NCBI GenBank assembly: GCA_022571365.1
Contig: JACZXZ010000011.1
Coordinates: 1 to 44,703, forward strand
Source: Pseudomonadota bacterium
Lineage (GTDB): Bacteria; Pseudomonadota; Alphaproteobacteria; G022571365
DNA length: 44,703 bases
Reading direction: 5' to 3'
Positions 1 to 11,971 of the stretch are shown piece by piece; position 1 is the first letter of the stretch, and the number at the start of each line of letters is the position of its first letter. A program made the translations under genes and the position numbers. The notes under the pieces were generated by a model, which made no database searches, had not been told where the DNA came from, and saw only the letters and a program-made list of their open reading frames with translations.

Positions 1-450
1 AGGAGCCGGCACTAAACACCCTCACCCTGAGGAGCCGGCACTAACCGACATTTCCCAGATGGACTCATTAAATCCACAATGGCCAATTCTCACAACGGTA
101 GTATAAATCTATCCTGGTTCCAACTAAAAATGGCTTTCCTCTCTTGACGACACCTTACAAGCGAGCAAATCGCCGCTGCGGGACAATGGTCGAATTCCAC
201 CCTCAGAGTGCCACGCCGCCTTTCACCCATCAGGGTCCCTCTCGAATAGTCCCTCAAACCGGATTAGTGTTTTGAGATACAGAGAAGAATCAGATCACCA
301 AAGCGGGCCCACCGGAGATCATTTGGGAAATCCAGGACGAAACGCCCTCACCCTGAGGAGCCGGCACTAAACGCCCTCACCCTGAGGAGCCGCCCTGAGC
401 ATGTCGAAGGGCGGCGTCTCGAAGGGTGGCGTCTCGAAGGGTGAGGAGCG
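1..450. repeat. Intergenic region with REP-like repeats downstream of ligA
   Basis: No gene is visible in the first 462 bases. The unit ctcaccctgaggagccggca occurs near 21-40 and again near 348-366, with partial copies at 1-15 and 375-392. The right part (about 345-449) can fold as an imperfect long hairpin: cctcaccc pairs with gggtgagg, and gccgccc pairs with gggcggc. Because it lies just past the ligA stop codon, it may end that transcript. The motif resembles dispersed intergenic palindromes of alphaproteobacteria; that comparison is from memory. Positions 42-60 also hold a 19-mer repeated at 33342-33360. Confidence 0.6.
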
Positions 451-462
451 CATCACTGTCGA

Positions 463-2649
<2,187 letters not shown>

Positions 2650-2696
2650 TCAATGAGAACGACGTTCCGGATCGACAGGCCGCGAAGCATCGGGCC

Positions 2697-3539
2697 TCAA
2701 AACATCCAGTCCCAAACGGAGCCGTCTTTCGCTTCGGTCTCGTCAGGCGAACCCGCTTGGACTTCGACCCCTTCGACCAGCTCGTAGGAGTCGATATACC
2801 ACTCGCTGCCGGGATAGTTATGGCCCAACACGGCCGCCGCCTTGCGCGCCTCGTCCACGACGCCAAGCGCCATATAGGCCTCGACCAGGCGGTGCAACGC
2901 CTCCGGCACATGGGTGGTGGTCTGATATTCGTCGATGACCCGGCGGAAACGGTTGATGGCGGCCAGATACTGGCCGCGCTTCAGGTAGAATCGGCCGACT
3001 TCCATCTCCTTGCCGGCCAGATGGTCGCGGGTCAGGTCGATCTTCCTGCGGACATCGCGGGCGTATTTGCTGTTGGGGAACCGGCGGAGGAGCTCTTCCA
3101 TCGACTCGAGCGCCCTTGTCGCGCTCGACTGATCCCGCGTGACCTCCAGGATCTGCTCGTAGTAACTCAGCGCCCTCAGATAATAGGCATAGGCGATGTC
3201 CCGGTTGCCGGGATGGAGCTGAATGAAGCGCTCGAGGGTGTTGATGGCCTCGATGTATTTGTTGTCCAGGTAATGGGCGTAGCCCGCCATCAGCTGCGCC
3301 TTGGTCGCCCACACCGAGTAGGGATGCTGGCGCTCGACCTCGTCGAAATATTTGGCCGCGCGCTCATAGCTCTCCTCGAGCAGGTAATCCATGCCTATGT
3401 TGTAAAGCCCGTCGACCGTGCCCTCGATGTAGTCCTCGTCCTTGGGCGTGGACTCACAAGCGCCGAGGAACAGGGCGAGGGCAAGCACCGCGGTGATGCT
3501 CGCCAGCGCGCGTTTCATCGAGGTTGCATGGTGTTTCAT
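2697..3539 (-). CDS. bamD: Outer membrane assembly lipoprotein BamD
   Basis: Lipoprotein subunit of the BAM complex that inserts beta-barrel proteins into the outer membrane (older name ComL). The 280-residue protein starts with a hydrophobic signal and the lipobox LGAC (Cys 28). TPR-type helices follow, including the family-typical stretches FDEVERQHPYS and RFPNSKYA. A start at the internal Met 8 (3518) would give a more standard lipoprotein signal, and no clear ribosome site decides between them. It lies between lpxC and ligA; about 150 nt separate it from the chosen ligA start. Confidence 0.95.
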   Translation of the reverse strand: MKHHATSMKRALASITAVLALALFLGACESTPKDEDYIEGTVDGLYNIGMDYLLEESYERAAKYFDEVERQHPYSVWATKAQLMAGYAHYLDNKYIEAINTLERFIQLHPGNRDIAYAYYLRALSYYEQILEVTRDQSSATRALESMEELLRRFPNSKYARDVRRKIDLTRDHLAGKEMEVGRFYLKRGQYLAAINRFRRVIDEYQTTTHVPEALHRLVEAYMALGVVDEARKAAAVLGHNYPGSEWYIDSYELVEGVEVQAGSPDETEAKDGSVWDWMF

Positions 3540-3717
3540 GACGCGGCGGAACGGCTAAAGGGCTCCTGCGCGGCCTGTGCCCTGAGGCCGAACTATAGCA
3601 CGATCCGGACCTTTCCCTAAAGGGCTGTCAGCGCCGGACACCCGCCGGGCGCGGCGCATACCGTCCGGCCGCGCCGGTTTGGCGCCCCGGGGGCGAACAA
3701 GTTATGGATGAAGGTCG

Positions 3718-4662
3718 TCAGGCGGGGGCCTGGACGGACGCCGCTTGCCGGTTCTCTGAGGCTTGTAAGTCGTCCTTAAGGGGTGTGTAGCGCCATGCCT
3801 GGTCGTCGGCGAACAGCGCCTTCAAGAGCCTGTGGGTCACACTGTGGCCCGATCGGTAGCCGTGGAAATGGCCGAGAATCGGGCCGCCGCACAGATAGAG
3901 ATCGCCGATGCAGTCGAGCACCTTATGGCGCACGAACTCGTTGTCGTAGCGCAGGCCGCCCTGGTTCAAGATATTGTCGCCGCTGACCACGATCGCGTTG
4001 TCCAGTGAGCCGCCGCGGGCGAAGCCCGTCTCGCGCAGCTTCGTGACCTCATGCTCGAAGCCGAAGGTGCGGGCCCGACAGATGTCGGACTTGAACGTGC
4101 CATTGGCGAAGATGATCGTGCATTCCTGCCGCGCGATCACCGGGCTCTCGAACTCGATCTCGAAGCTGATCGAGAAGTTCTTGCCTGGGGCAAGCGAGGC
4201 CCTGCGTTGGTGGTTGCCGACCGTGACGCGTTTCAGGATTTCAAGCGCCCGCCTGGGCCGTTCCTGCTCGACCACGCCCGCGCACTCGATGAGGAACACG
4301 AACGGCGCGGCGCTGCCGTCCATGACCGGCACTTCCGGGCCGTTGACCTCGACCACCGCGTTGTCTATGTCGCAGCCCGACAGCGCGGCCATCAAATGTT
4401 CGATGCTGCCGATGCAGACACCGTCGTCATTGCCAAGGGAGGTGCACAAGCGGTCGTCGACCACGTTCCGCCAAGTCGCCGGGATGGTCGTGTCACTGCC
4501 GGAGATGTCGGTGCGTCTGAAGACGATACCCGTATCCGGATCGCCCGGATGCAGGGTCATGGAAACCTTCGTGCCGGTGTGGAGACCGATGCCGTTACAA
4601 TGGATTGCGCTTTTGAGAGTCCGCTGGCGGACGTAAGCCGCCTCCCCCTTGACTGACTTCAT
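3718..4662 (-). CDS. lpxC: UDP-3-O-acyl-N-acetylglucosamine deacetylase LpxC
   Basis: Zinc amidase that catalyses the committed step of lipid A synthesis. The 314-residue protein has the hallmark motifs: [11 protein letters not shown] (Glu 88, His 89) in the first half, then [10 protein letters not shown] (His and Asp zinc ligands) and a catalytic His in HSVTH near the C terminus. The ATG is preceded by aggggac. The phrase agtcaagggg occurs just before the start and again just after it, a small local duplication. It follows ftsZ, as in many alphaproteobacteria, across an unusually repeat-rich spacer. Confidence 0.97.
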   Translation of the reverse strand: MKSVKGEAAYVRQRTLKSAIHCNGIGLHTGTKVSMTLHPGDPDTGIVFRRTDISGSDTTIPATWRNVVDDRLCTSLGNDDGVCIGSIEHLMAALSGCDIDNAVVEVNGPEVPVMDGSAAPFVFLIECAGVVEQERPRRALEILKRVTVGNHQRRASLAPGKNFSISFEIEFESPVIARQECTIIFANGTFKSDICRARTFGFEHEVTKLRETGFARGGSLDNAIVVSGDNILNQGGLRYDNEFVRHKVLDCIGDLYLCGGPILGHFHGYRSGHSVTHRLLKALFADDQAWRYTPLKDDLQASENRQAASVQAPA

Positions 4663-4881
4663 GTCCCCTTGACTACCCCTCTATTTATTTGACGGCACTC
4701 CATCCTATTTATTTGATGGCGCCCTATTTGGCCAAGCAAGGTCTGTTATAGGCAAGGTCTGTTATAGAATTGCGCAAAGGAGTGCTTCAGAGGATGTTTA
4801 ACGATTTCCTCTGAAGCACTCAAGTCACTATTTGTTACAGAATGTTACGTGACTGTCGCCGGTTTACTCCCACGGTTCCTG
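4663..4881. repeat. Repeat-rich ftsZ-lpxC spacer
   Basis: This AT-richer spacer holds three structures: an exact tandem duplication of gcaaggtctgttatag (4736-4751 and 4752-4767), an imperfect 24-nt duplication with core ctatttatttga (4681 and 4705), and a perfect 15-bp inverted repeat described separately. On the minus strand the 16-mer carries TATAAC twice, so it may be a duplicated promoter element for lpxC; this is inference. A second inverted pair, agtcac/gtgact (4823-4828 and 4849-4854), lies just beyond the ftsZ stop. Confidence 0.7.
4780..4821 (-). terminator. Perfect 15-bp stem-loop between ftsZ and lpxC
   Basis: The arms gagtgcttcagagga (4780-4794) and tcctctgaagcactc (4807-4821) are perfectly complementary across a 12-nt loop. 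On the minus strand it follows ftsZ and precedes lpxC. The tract after the stem is only cttt, so it could be a weak terminator, an attenuator or an RNA-stability element rather than a classical terminator. Confidence 0.55.
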
Positions 4882-6423
4882 TCAATTCGCCTGACGCCGC
4901 AGAAACGCGGGGATGTCCAGCAAGTCGCTCCCGGCCGCCGACGGCACCAGCCGCTCGGCCGGATCGAGACCGCCCAGCCGCTGTTGGGGGCTCTTGGATT
5001 CCGAGGACGCCGGCTCATCTTGTGCTTTCTCGTCCTGGACCGTTTGGCGGGACCGGGCGGATCCGGTCACGCGCTCGAGCAGGCTGGGCATGAGCCGCCG
5101 CGGCTTGGCCGGCTTGCCGCCGCCATTGGCCAGCGCCGCGGCCGCGAACGGATCCGGCTGGGCCTCGCGATCCAGCGGTGAGGTGGGTTCCACCGGCGGT
5201 GGCGCGAGGAAGGGCGCGGCCGCATCCGCCTCGAGGGTCTCGGCGGGCGGTACAGCCGGCTTATCGTTCTCAGCGGGTTTCGCTCCGGCCTCGGCCCTAT
5301 CAGCCGCCCCATCGGTGTCCTCGTCGACCGCCGCCGCCTCGCGGTCATCCTTGGCGGCCACGGTCGGCATGATCCGCAGGACCTCCGCGGGCGCCGCCGT
5401 CCGGTCGAGCCCGCCGACCAGGGTGATCGGGATGGGCCGTGGGGCGGCCCCCGCCTCGCTGTCGATGCCGGTGGCGACCACGGAAGCCCGCATGGACCCA
5501 TCGAGGCTCTCGTCGAAGGTCGAGCCGAAGATGATGTTCGCCTCGGGATCCACTTCCTCGCGGATGCGGTTGGCCGCTTCGTCGACCTCGAACAGCGTCA
5601 TGTCGGCTCCGCCGGTGATGTTGATGAGCACCCCGCGCGCGCCTTTCATGGAGGTGTCGTCCAGGAGCGGGTTGGAGATCGCCGCTTCGGCGGCGTCCAG
5701 CGCCCGCCTCTCGCCCTCGGCTTCGCCGGTGCCCATCATGGCCTTGCCCATCTCACTCATGACCGAGCGGATGTCGGCGAAGTCCAGGTTTATGAGCCCC
5801 GGCATGACCATCAGGTCGGTGACGCCGCGCACGCCGGAATAGAGCACCTCATCGGCCATCTTGAAGGCATCCGTGAAGGTCGTCTTTTCGTTGGCGACGC
5901 GGAACAGGTTCTGATTGGGTATGATGATCAGGGTGTCGACGAACTGATGCAGTTCCTCGATGCCGGCCTCGGCGACTCGCATCCGACGCTGGCCTTCGAA
6001 ATGAAACGGCTTGGTCACCACCCCGACCGTGAGGATGCCCTGCTCCCGCGCGTGCCGGGCGACCACCGGGGCGCCGCCGGTGCCGGTCCCGCCGCCCATG
6101 CCGGCGGTGATGAACATCATGTGGCTGCCCCGCACATGGTCGAGGATCTCGTCGATCCCCTCCTCGGTCGCGGCGCGGCCGATCTCGGGGCGCGCGCCGG
6201 TCCCGAGTCCCTGGGTGATGTTGGTGCCGAGCTGGATGTGCCGCTCGGCGGCGGACTGCGACAGTGCCTGGGCGTCGGTGTTGGCGGCGATGAACTCGAC
6301 GCCCTCAAGTTTGGACCTGATCATGTTGTTGATGGCATTACCGCCAGCGCCGCCAATGCCGAGGACGGTAATGCGTGGTTTGAGATCCGTCTGCGTTTTG
6401 GGCACGGACAGGTTGATCGTCAT
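4882..6423 (-). CDS. ftsZ: Cell division protein FtsZ
   Basis: Tubulin-like GTPase that forms the Z ring. The 513-residue protein has the GTP-binding signature GGGTGTG (about 110-116), the N-terminal GIGGAGGNA loop and the synergy loop NLDFADIR. A long Pro/Ala-rich acidic linker (about 320-500) follows, then the C-terminal conserved peptide [12 protein letters not shown] that binds FtsA. I chose the ATG at 6423 because ggagg lies 5 nt upstream; a GTG four codons earlier is open but overlaps that ribosome site. The long linker is typical of alphaproteobacteria. ftsA lies 94 nt upstream. Confidence 0.98.
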   Translation of the reverse strand: MTINLSVPKTQTDLKPRITVLGIGGAGGNAINNMIRSKLEGVEFIAANTDAQALSQSAAERHIQLGTNITQGLGTGARPEIGRAATEEGIDEILDHVRGSHMMFITAGMGGGTGTGGAPVVARHAREQGILTVGVVTKPFHFEGQRRMRVAEAGIEELHQFVDTLIIIPNQNLFRVANEKTTFTDAFKMADEVLYSGVRGVTDLMVMPGLINLDFADIRSVMSEMGKAMMGTGEAEGERRALDAAEAAISNPLLDDTSMKGARGVLINITGGADMTLFEVDEAANRIREEVDPEANIIFGSTFDESLDGSMRASVVATGIDSEAGAAPRPIPITLVGGLDRTAAPAEVLRIMPTVAAKDDREAAAVDEDTDGAADRAEAGAKPAENDKPAVPPAETLEADAAAPFLAPPPVEPTSPLDREAQPDPFAAAALANGGGKPAKPRRLMPSLLERVTGSARSRQTVQDEKAQDEPASSESKSPQQRLGGLDPAERLVPSAAGSDLLDIPAFLRRQAN

Positions 6424-6492
6424 GGTAACCTCCACTCCAAACTCGTTTGACTCACTCTTCTCTGTTAACGTCCATCAACGAATGCTCCGGCG

Positions 6493-6521
6493 CCGTATTG
6501 GCGACGGCTCAAAGGCGTCAA
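6493..6521 (-). promoter_or_regulatory. Candidate ftsZ promoter overlapping the ftsA stop
   Basis: On the minus strand TTGACG (6516-6521) overlaps the ftsA stop codon and is followed after 17 nt by ATACGG (6493-6498). The -35 is good and the -10 is weak. A separate ftsZ promoter in the ftsA-ftsZ spacer would fit the 94-nt gap in an otherwise overlapping operon. Inference from sequence only. Confidence 0.3.
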
Positions 6522-7768
6522 AAATTCTCTCTTAGCCATTGATGAAGACGGTCGAATGCGCCGCTCGGCTCAGCGTCGTGTCCCCAGCCGGGCGGCTGGA
6601 CATGTTTCTGCGCGGCGTGGGTCAAGAGACCCGCGCAGGTGGAAAAGGCCGGTCCGCACGTCGCTTCGGCCAGGCCGTCGATCCTCTTCGGCCGACCCAT
6701 GCGCACTTGCTTGTCCAAGATGAGCGCCGCCAACTCGTCGACTCCTTGGAGCTGACTGGCGCCGCCGGTGAGCACGACCCGGTGGCCGGTGAGTTTGTCG
6801 AACCCGCTGTCCTCGAGCCGCGAGCGAACCAGCTCAAAGGTCTCCTCGAGCCGCGGGCGGATGACGCCGACCAGGATCGATTTCGGCATGTGGTTGGCCT
6901 GCGTATGCGGCTCCTCGCCGATCTGGGGCACGTCGATGATCTCGTGCTCGTCCGATGGGGAGGCGATGGCGCTGCCGTAGAGCGCCTTCATGCGCTCGGC
7001 GTGAACGAGTGGGGTCGAAAGGCCCCGAGCGATGTCGTTGGTGACGTGGCTGCCACCCAAGGGCACGCTGTCGGTGTGGACCACCTCGCCGTCGAAGAAC
7101 ACGGCGATCGTCGTGGTGCCGCCGCCCATGTCGATCAGTGTCACGCCCAGGTCCATCTCGTCCTCGACCAGCGCGGCCAGACCTGAGGCGTAGGGCGAGA
7201 CGACCAGAGCCTCGATGTCGAGATGGCAGCGGGCGACGCAGGTGGTCAGGTTGCGCACCGCGCCGCTGCCAGCGGTGATCCGGTGTATGTCGACGCCGAG
7301 GCGCTCGCCGTACATGCCGCGCGGGTCGCGGATACCCCGGCCGCCGTCCAGGGCGAAGCCTACCGGGATGGCGTGGATAAGGTCCCGTTCAGGCGGCTCG
7401 TCCCCCGGAATTGCCTGTTCGAGCAGGCGCCGGACGTCGCTGTCGCCGATCTCATGTCCGTTGACCGTGATCTCGACCCCGAGGGTGCGGGAGGTGGGAT
7501 AGCCGCTGGAAATGTTGACGAGGATCTCGTGGATGGTCTCCTCGGCCATCTGCTCGGCGGCGTGGACGGTGTTGAGGATCGAACTCTGCGCCGCCTCCAT
7601 GTCGACAATGGTGCCGGATCTCACGCCCTTTGAAACCTGATGGCCGATGCCGATCACACGGGGCCAGGCATTCCCGTCGGTGCGCGCGACAAAACAGCAG
7701 ACCTTGGTGGTGCCGAGGTCGAGCGCCGCGATCAAGCCGTTACGGGGTTTGTTCAAGCCTTTCCTCAC
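6518..7768 (-). CDS. ftsA: Cell division protein FtsA
   Basis: Actin-like ATPase that ties FtsZ filaments to the membrane and recruits later divisome proteins. The 416-residue protein shows phosphate-1 (ALDLGTTKVCC), the SHS2/1C insertion, phosphate-2 (LIDMGGGTTTIAVF) and the adenosine motif (VVLTGGASQLQG). It ends with an amphipathic tail (FDRLHQWLRENF) suited to membrane binding. The start is GTG with no strong ribosome site, so translation may depend on coupling to ftsQ 48 nt upstream. Confidence 0.97.
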   Translation of the reverse strand: MRKGLNKPRNGLIAALDLGTTKVCCFVARTDGNAWPRVIGIGHQVSKGVRSGTIVDMEAAQSSILNTVHAAEQMAEETIHEILVNISSGYPTSRTLGVEITVNGHEIGDSDVRRLLEQAIPGDEPPERDLIHAIPVGFALDGGRGIRDPRGMYGERLGVDIHRITAGSGAVRNLTTCVARCHLDIEALVVSPYASGLAALVEDEMDLGVTLIDMGGGTTTIAVFFDGEVVHTDSVPLGGSHVTNDIARGLSTPLVHAERMKALYGSAIASPSDEHEIIDVPQIGEEPHTQANHMPKSILVGVIRPRLEETFELVRSRLEDSGFDKLTGHRVVLTGGASQLQGVDELAALILDKQVRMGRPKRIDGLAEATCGPAFSTCAGLLTHAAQKHVQPPGWGHDAEPSGAFDRLHQWLRENF

Positions 7769-7816
7769 TGTCTCAACTTCCCATCGCCATCTGCTCGGCT
7801 TCGATTCTCCCCGCCC

Positions 7817-8671
7817 TCAGGTATGCTCGCCCGGGTCGCGGGCCATGTCGGCGGCCTCGGGTGTCGTGCGCACCACCAGCCGGTCCGGCAGGCGCAGGTC
7901 GATCACGATCACGTCACGCTCCAAGAGCCGCTGTTTGCGCTCGAGTTCGGCGAGCCGCGCCCACGCCTGGGCCGCGTTCTCTTCCGGCAGGCGCACGTCG
8001 ATGCCGCCCGCGAACCTCAGGTTCCACCGCCGCCCCCCGACCCGCACGGCCGCCACCACGCGCCGCCCGAGTTCCGGCTCCGTCGCCAGCAACGCCAGCA
8101 GCGCCGGGGCGTGCTCGGGCGCGTCGTCGCCCACGATGACGAGAAGATGGGCGAACCGCTCGAGGCCGTCGGCGATGATGACCGCCCCCGTCGGGTCGAC
8201 CAGGACGAGCCGGCCGTCTCGTTGCCAGAGCGCCATCGGCCGCCGTTCGGCGAGACGTACATGGATGGTGTCGGGCAGGTGGCGCTCGACCACTGCGGAC
8301 CCGATCCAGGAGAGCGCTTCGAGCCGCGCCTTGGCCGCGGCGGGGCCGAAGGCGAGGATGGGCTGGCCGCGCTCTAGCGCGAGCGCCTCGAGCACCTGGT
8401 CGCGCAGGGAACGCTCCCGGCCCAGGACGTAGACTCGCTCCACCGTCAGCCCGAGTTCCGCCGAAGCGGCGATCGCGGTGCGCATCCCCTCTTCGGCCGC
8501 CGCCTGGAGTCGTCCGGTCCACCACGACCAGCCGGTCGCGCCGACGAAGAGACCCAGGGCCAGCAGGGGCGCGGCCGTCCGGGCGACGAGCTTGAGCCGG
8601 TGCCACGCGGCGCGGCGCCGCGGCCGGCGGCGGGCTTTCGGCGGGGCGGTGGTGCGCGTCAGCATTCGCAT
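7817..8671 (-). CDS. ftsQ: Cell division protein FtsQ
   Basis: Bitopic divisome protein that links the early ring to FtsI and FtsW. About 284 residues: a very basic cytoplasmic tail, one membrane segment (about 37-56), a POTRA domain (about 70-160) and the FtsQ beta domain. I placed the start at ATG 8671, where ggag lies 8 nt upstream; ATG 8665 is possible. Both overlap the ddl stop. Sequence conservation in this family is low, so the call also rests on its place between ddl and ftsA. Confidence 0.93.
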   Translation of the reverse strand: MRMLTRTTAPPKARRRPRRRAAWHRLKLVARTAAPLLALGLFVGATGWSWWTGRLQAAAEEGMRTAIAASAELGLTVERVYVLGRERSLRDQVLEALALERGQPILAFGPAAAKARLEALSWIGSAVVERHLPDTIHVRLAERRPMALWQRDGRLVLVDPTGAVIIADGLERFAHLLVIVGDDAPEHAPALLALLATEPELGRRVVAAVRVGGRRWNLRFAGGIDVRLPEENAAQAWARLAELERKQRLLERDVIVIDLRLPDRLVVRTTPEAADMARDPGEHT

Positions 8672-9579
8672 TCGGCGTTCTCCACCATCCATGTCACCAG
8701 CTCCTGAAAGGAGACGCCGGCGTGGGCCGCGATCTCGGGCACCAGCGATAGAGGTGTCATCCCGGGCTGGGTGTTGATCTCCAGCATGTAGAACCGGCCG
8801 GGCTCGCCGGCGCTGTCGTCGTATCTGAGATCGGCCCGGGTGACGCCTCGACAGCCCAGCGTGCGGTGGGCCAGGACGGCGAGTTCGAGCACCTCCTCGT
8901 AGGCCTCCGGCACCAGCGGCGCCGGCATCAGGCGCTCGGCCTTGCCTTTGGTGTATTTCGCCGAGTAGTCGAAGAAACCGCCTTTGGGCCTGATCTCCAG
9001 CGCCCCCAGCGCCCGCTCGCCCATCACCGCGACGGTGATTTCGCGGCCGGGGACATAGCGTTCCACCAGAACCTTGTCTCCATAGGGCCAGTCGCCCTCA
9101 TCGAACGGTTTGCGATTGTCGCCCCCGAAGACCATGTGCACGCCGACACTGGAGCCCTCGTGGATCGGTTTGATCACATAGGGGCGCTCCATGACATCGT
9201 TGGCCAGCACGGCGTCGCGGTTGACCACCACACCTTCCGCACAGGGAATGCCGGCGGCGGTAAACAGCTGCTTGGCGATCGGCTTTTCCATTGCCAGCGC
9301 CGAGGCCAGAATGCCGGAGTGGGTGTAGGGGATGCCGAGGAGTTCGAGCACGCCCTGGATGCAGCCGTCCTCGCCGAAGCGGCCGTGTAGCGTGTTGAAG
9401 ATCACGTCGGGTCGCGGCCTGAGGGAAGCGAGCAGTCGGTCGGCGTCGCGCCCGACGTCGATCATGGTGACCCGGTAGCCAGCATCCCTTAACGCCGCGC
9501 CCACGGTGTCGCCGCTGACGAGCGAGATTTCGCGCTCCGCCGACCAGCCGCCCATGAGAACCGCCACATGGATGCTCAT
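8659..9579 (-). CDS. ddl: D-alanine--D-alanine ligase
   Basis: ATP-grasp enzyme that makes the D-Ala-D-Ala dipeptide for MurF. The 306-residue protein begins [11 protein letters not shown], has the substrate motif HGRFGEDGCIQG, the EGSSVGV loop and the C-terminal metal-binding strand MLEINTQPGMTP. The ATG at 9579 has gggagg 7 nt upstream and overlaps the murB stop by 4 nt. An open frame continues upstream to 9750, but that part is the shadow of murB. The C-terminal end overlaps the ftsQ start. Confidence 0.97.
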   Translation of the reverse strand: MSIHVAVLMGGWSAEREISLVSGDTVGAALRDAGYRVTMIDVGRDADRLLASLRPRPDVIFNTLHGRFGEDGCIQGVLELLGIPYTHSGILASALAMEKPIAKQLFTAAGIPCAEGVVVNRDAVLANDVMERPYVIKPIHEGSSVGVHMVFGGDNRKPFDEGDWPYGDKVLVERYVPGREITVAVMGERALGALEIRPKGGFFDYSAKYTKGKAERLMPAPLVPEAYEEVLELAVLAHRTLGCRGVTRADLRYDDSAGEPGRFYMLEINTQPGMTPLSLVPEIAAHAGVSFQELVTWMVENAECEC

Positions 9580-10532
9580 GGTCGCGCCTCCCGGCTGCCA
9601 TTGCGGGACGGGACGGCCGGCACGCCGATGCGGCGGATCTCCCATTCGATCCACACGCCGGTCTCCTGATGTACGCGGCGCCGCACCTCTTCGCCCAGCG
9701 CCTCCAGGTCGTCGGCGGTCGCGGTGCCGGTGTTGATGAGGAAATTGCAATGCTTTTCCGAAACCACCGCGCCGCCGCGCCTCAAGCCTCGGCAGCCGGC
9801 TCGTTCGATGAGCTTCCAGGCCTGCTGTCCCGGAGGGTTGATAAAGGTGCTGCCGCCGGTCCGGGTTCTGAGCGGCTGACTCGCTTCGCGGGCGCTGGCG
9901 ATCTCGCCCATAAGGCGGGCGATTTCTTTAACGTCGCCCAGGCTTCCCTCAAGCACCGCGGCGGTGAACACCCAGTCCTCGGGCACACCCGAGCGCCGGT
10001 AGCCGAAGCCGAGCTCGGCCGGGCCCAGCGCGTGCGGACGGCCCTCGCCGTCCAGGGCCTCGGCGGCGATGGTCACGTCCTTCATCTCCCGGCCCCAGGC
10101 CCCCGCGTTCATGCGCAGCGCGCCGCCGATGGTGCCGGGAATGCCGGACAGGAACTCGAGGCCGGCGACGCCGGCGTTTTGACAGGTAAGCGCGACCTTG
10201 AGGTCGAAGGCGCCGGCGCCGGCTTTGACTGTTGAGCCGTCGATGTCGATTGAGGCGAAGCTGCGCCCGAGCCGCAGGACGACGCCGGGAACGCCGCCGT
10301 CGCGCACCAGCAGGTTAGAGCCGACGCCGATCACGGTGACCGGCACGTCCGCCGGCCTGGCGGCGAGGAACGCGGCGAGATCCTCGTGGTCCGCCGGGCG
10401 GAACATGACCTCGACCTGGCCTCCGGTCCGGAACCAAGTGTTCCTGGCCAAGGGCGCGTTCTCGATATACCGGCCGCGCACGTCCGGCAGGCGCTCGATC
10501 AGGCGGGTCTCGGCTTTCGGCGCGGCCGTCAT
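9576..10532 (-). CDS. murB: UDP-N-acetylenolpyruvoylglucosamine reductase MurB
   Basis: FAD- and NADPH-dependent reductase that completes UDP-MurNAc. The 318 residues include the FAD-binding motifs NTWFRTGG and [14 protein letters not shown], the [18 protein letters not shown] segment, and [10 protein letters not shown] holding the likely catalytic serine. The lack of the extra Tyr-loop insert fits the shorter type IIa class. It overlaps both neighbours, murC and ddl, by 4 nt, so coupled translation is likely. Confidence 0.97.
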   Translation of the reverse strand: MTAAPKAETRLIERLPDVRGRYIENAPLARNTWFRTGGQVEVMFRPADHEDLAAFLAARPADVPVTVIGVGSNLLVRDGGVPGVVLRLGRSFASIDIDGSTVKAGAGAFDLKVALTCQNAGVAGLEFLSGIPGTIGGALRMNAGAWGREMKDVTIAAEALDGEGRPHALGPAELGFGYRRSGVPEDWVFTAAVLEGSLGDVKEIARLMGEIASAREASQPLRTRTGGSTFINPPGQQAWKLIERAGCRGLRRGGAVVSEKHCNFLINTGTATADDLEALGEEVRRRVHQETGVWIEWEIRRIGVPAVPSRNGSREARP

Positions 10533-11971
10533 GGATTCCTCCGGGCCTTAACCGTGTCTGCGCGATCGAACAGCCGGTCGAGCGCGGCGGGCAGGCTCTG
10601 GGCCCATTTGGTGATGCTGCCGGCGCCGAGGCAGATCACCAGGTCGCCGGGCTGCGCGATGTGATGCACGGCGGAAGCCAGCCCTTCCGGCTCGGCGAGC
10701 GGCACCACGTTGCGGTGGCCGTGGGCGTGTAGACCCTTGACCAGGGCATCGCGATCGATGCCCTCGATAGGCGGCTCGCCGGCCGGGTATATCTCGGCCA
10801 CGATCACCGCGTCGGCGTTGTTGAAACAGGTGCAGAAATCCTCGAACAGGTGGTTGAGGCGGGTGTAGCGGTGGGGTTGGACCACGGCGATGACATTGCC
10901 GTCCGTGGCGGCCCGCGCGGCCTTGAGCACGGCCGCGATCTCCACCGGGTGGTGGGCGTAATCGTCGATGACGGTGATTCCGTGGGCCTCGCCGGTCTTG
11001 GTGAACCGGCGTTTGACTCCGGCGAAGTCGGCGAGCGCCCGGCGGACGTCGTCGTCGTCGATGCCCATTTCGTTGGCCACCGCGATGGCGGCCAACGCAT
11101 TCTGCACGTTGTGCGCCCCCAGCATCGGCAGACGTAGGCCGGAGAGCCTGCGCTTCTCGCCGGCGCCCCGGTCGGCGACGACTACGTCAAAGGACGCGCC
11201 GGTGGCATCGAGGCTCACCTCGAGGGCGCGGATGTCGGCCTGTGGGCTCATGCCGTAGGTGACGATCTTGCGGTCGGAGAGGCGGGGGATCATGGCCTGG
11301 ACCACCGGATGGTCGATGCACAGCGTCGCAAAACCGTAGAACGGGACGTTCTGGACAAACGACTCGAAGGCGTTCTCCAACGCCTCGAACGAGCCGTAGA
11401 AGTCGAGATGTTCGGGATCGATGCTGGTGACGACGGCGATGGTGGCCGACAGCTTGACGAAGGTGCCGTCCGACTCGTCGGCCTCGACCACCATCCAATC
11501 GCCGGCACCCAAGCGGGCATTGGTGCCATAGGCGTTGATGATGCCACCGTTGATGACGGTGGGGTCGAGCCCCGCCACCTCCAGGAGCGCTGCGATCAGT
11601 GAGGTGGTGGTCGTCTTGCCGTGGGTGCCGCCAACGGCAATCGACCATTTGAGGCGCATGAGCTCCGCCAGCATTTCGGTCCTGCGCACCACCGGCACCA
11701 GCCGGGCGCGCGCCGCGGCCGCCTCGGGGTTGTCGGCATTGATCGCCGATGAGATCACCACGACCTGGGCGTCGCCGATGTGTTCGGCCCGGTGGCCGAT
11801 CTGGATCGGGACGCCGAGCTCGCGCAGCCGCTTGACGTTGGCGTTCTCGACGATGTCGCTGCCCTGTACCCGATAACCCAGGTTGTGCAGGATCTCGGCG
11901 ATGCCGCTCATGCCGATGCCGCCGATGCCGACCAGGTGGATGGTGCCGATGGTGAGGGGAAGCGCTTTCAT
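10529..11971 (-). CDS. murC: UDP-N-acetylmuramate--L-alanine ligase MurC
   Basis: Cytoplasmic ATP-dependent ligase that adds L-Ala to UDP-MurNAc. The 480-residue protein has the N-terminal Rossmann motif [14 protein letters not shown], the ATP loop [10 protein letters not shown] (about 115-125), EADESDGTF in the central domain and [10 protein letters not shown] in the C-terminal part. These are standard Mur ligase features, and the HGKT form of the P-loop is specific to MurC. It overlaps murG and murB by 4 nt on either side. Confidence 0.98.
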   Translation of the reverse strand: MKALPLTIGTIHLVGIGGIGMSGIAEILHNLGYRVQGSDIVENANVKRLRELGVPIQIGHRAEHIGDAQVVVISSAINADNPEAAAARARLVPVVRRTEMLAELMRLKWSIAVGGTHGKTTTTSLIAALLEVAGLDPTVINGGIINAYGTNARLGAGDWMVVEADESDGTFVKLSATIAVVTSIDPEHLDFYGSFEALENAFESFVQNVPFYGFATLCIDHPVVQAMIPRLSDRKIVTYGMSPQADIRALEVSLDATGASFDVVVADRGAGEKRRLSGLRLPMLGAHNVQNALAAIAVANEMGIDDDDVRRALADFAGVKRRFTKTGEAHGITVIDDYAHHPVEIAAVLKAARAATDGNVIAVVQPHRYTRLNHLFEDFCTCFNNADAVIVAEIYPAGEPPIEGIDRDALVKGLHAHGHRNVVPLAEPEGLASAVHHIAQPGDLVICLGAGSITKWAQSLPAALDRLFDRADTVKARRNP

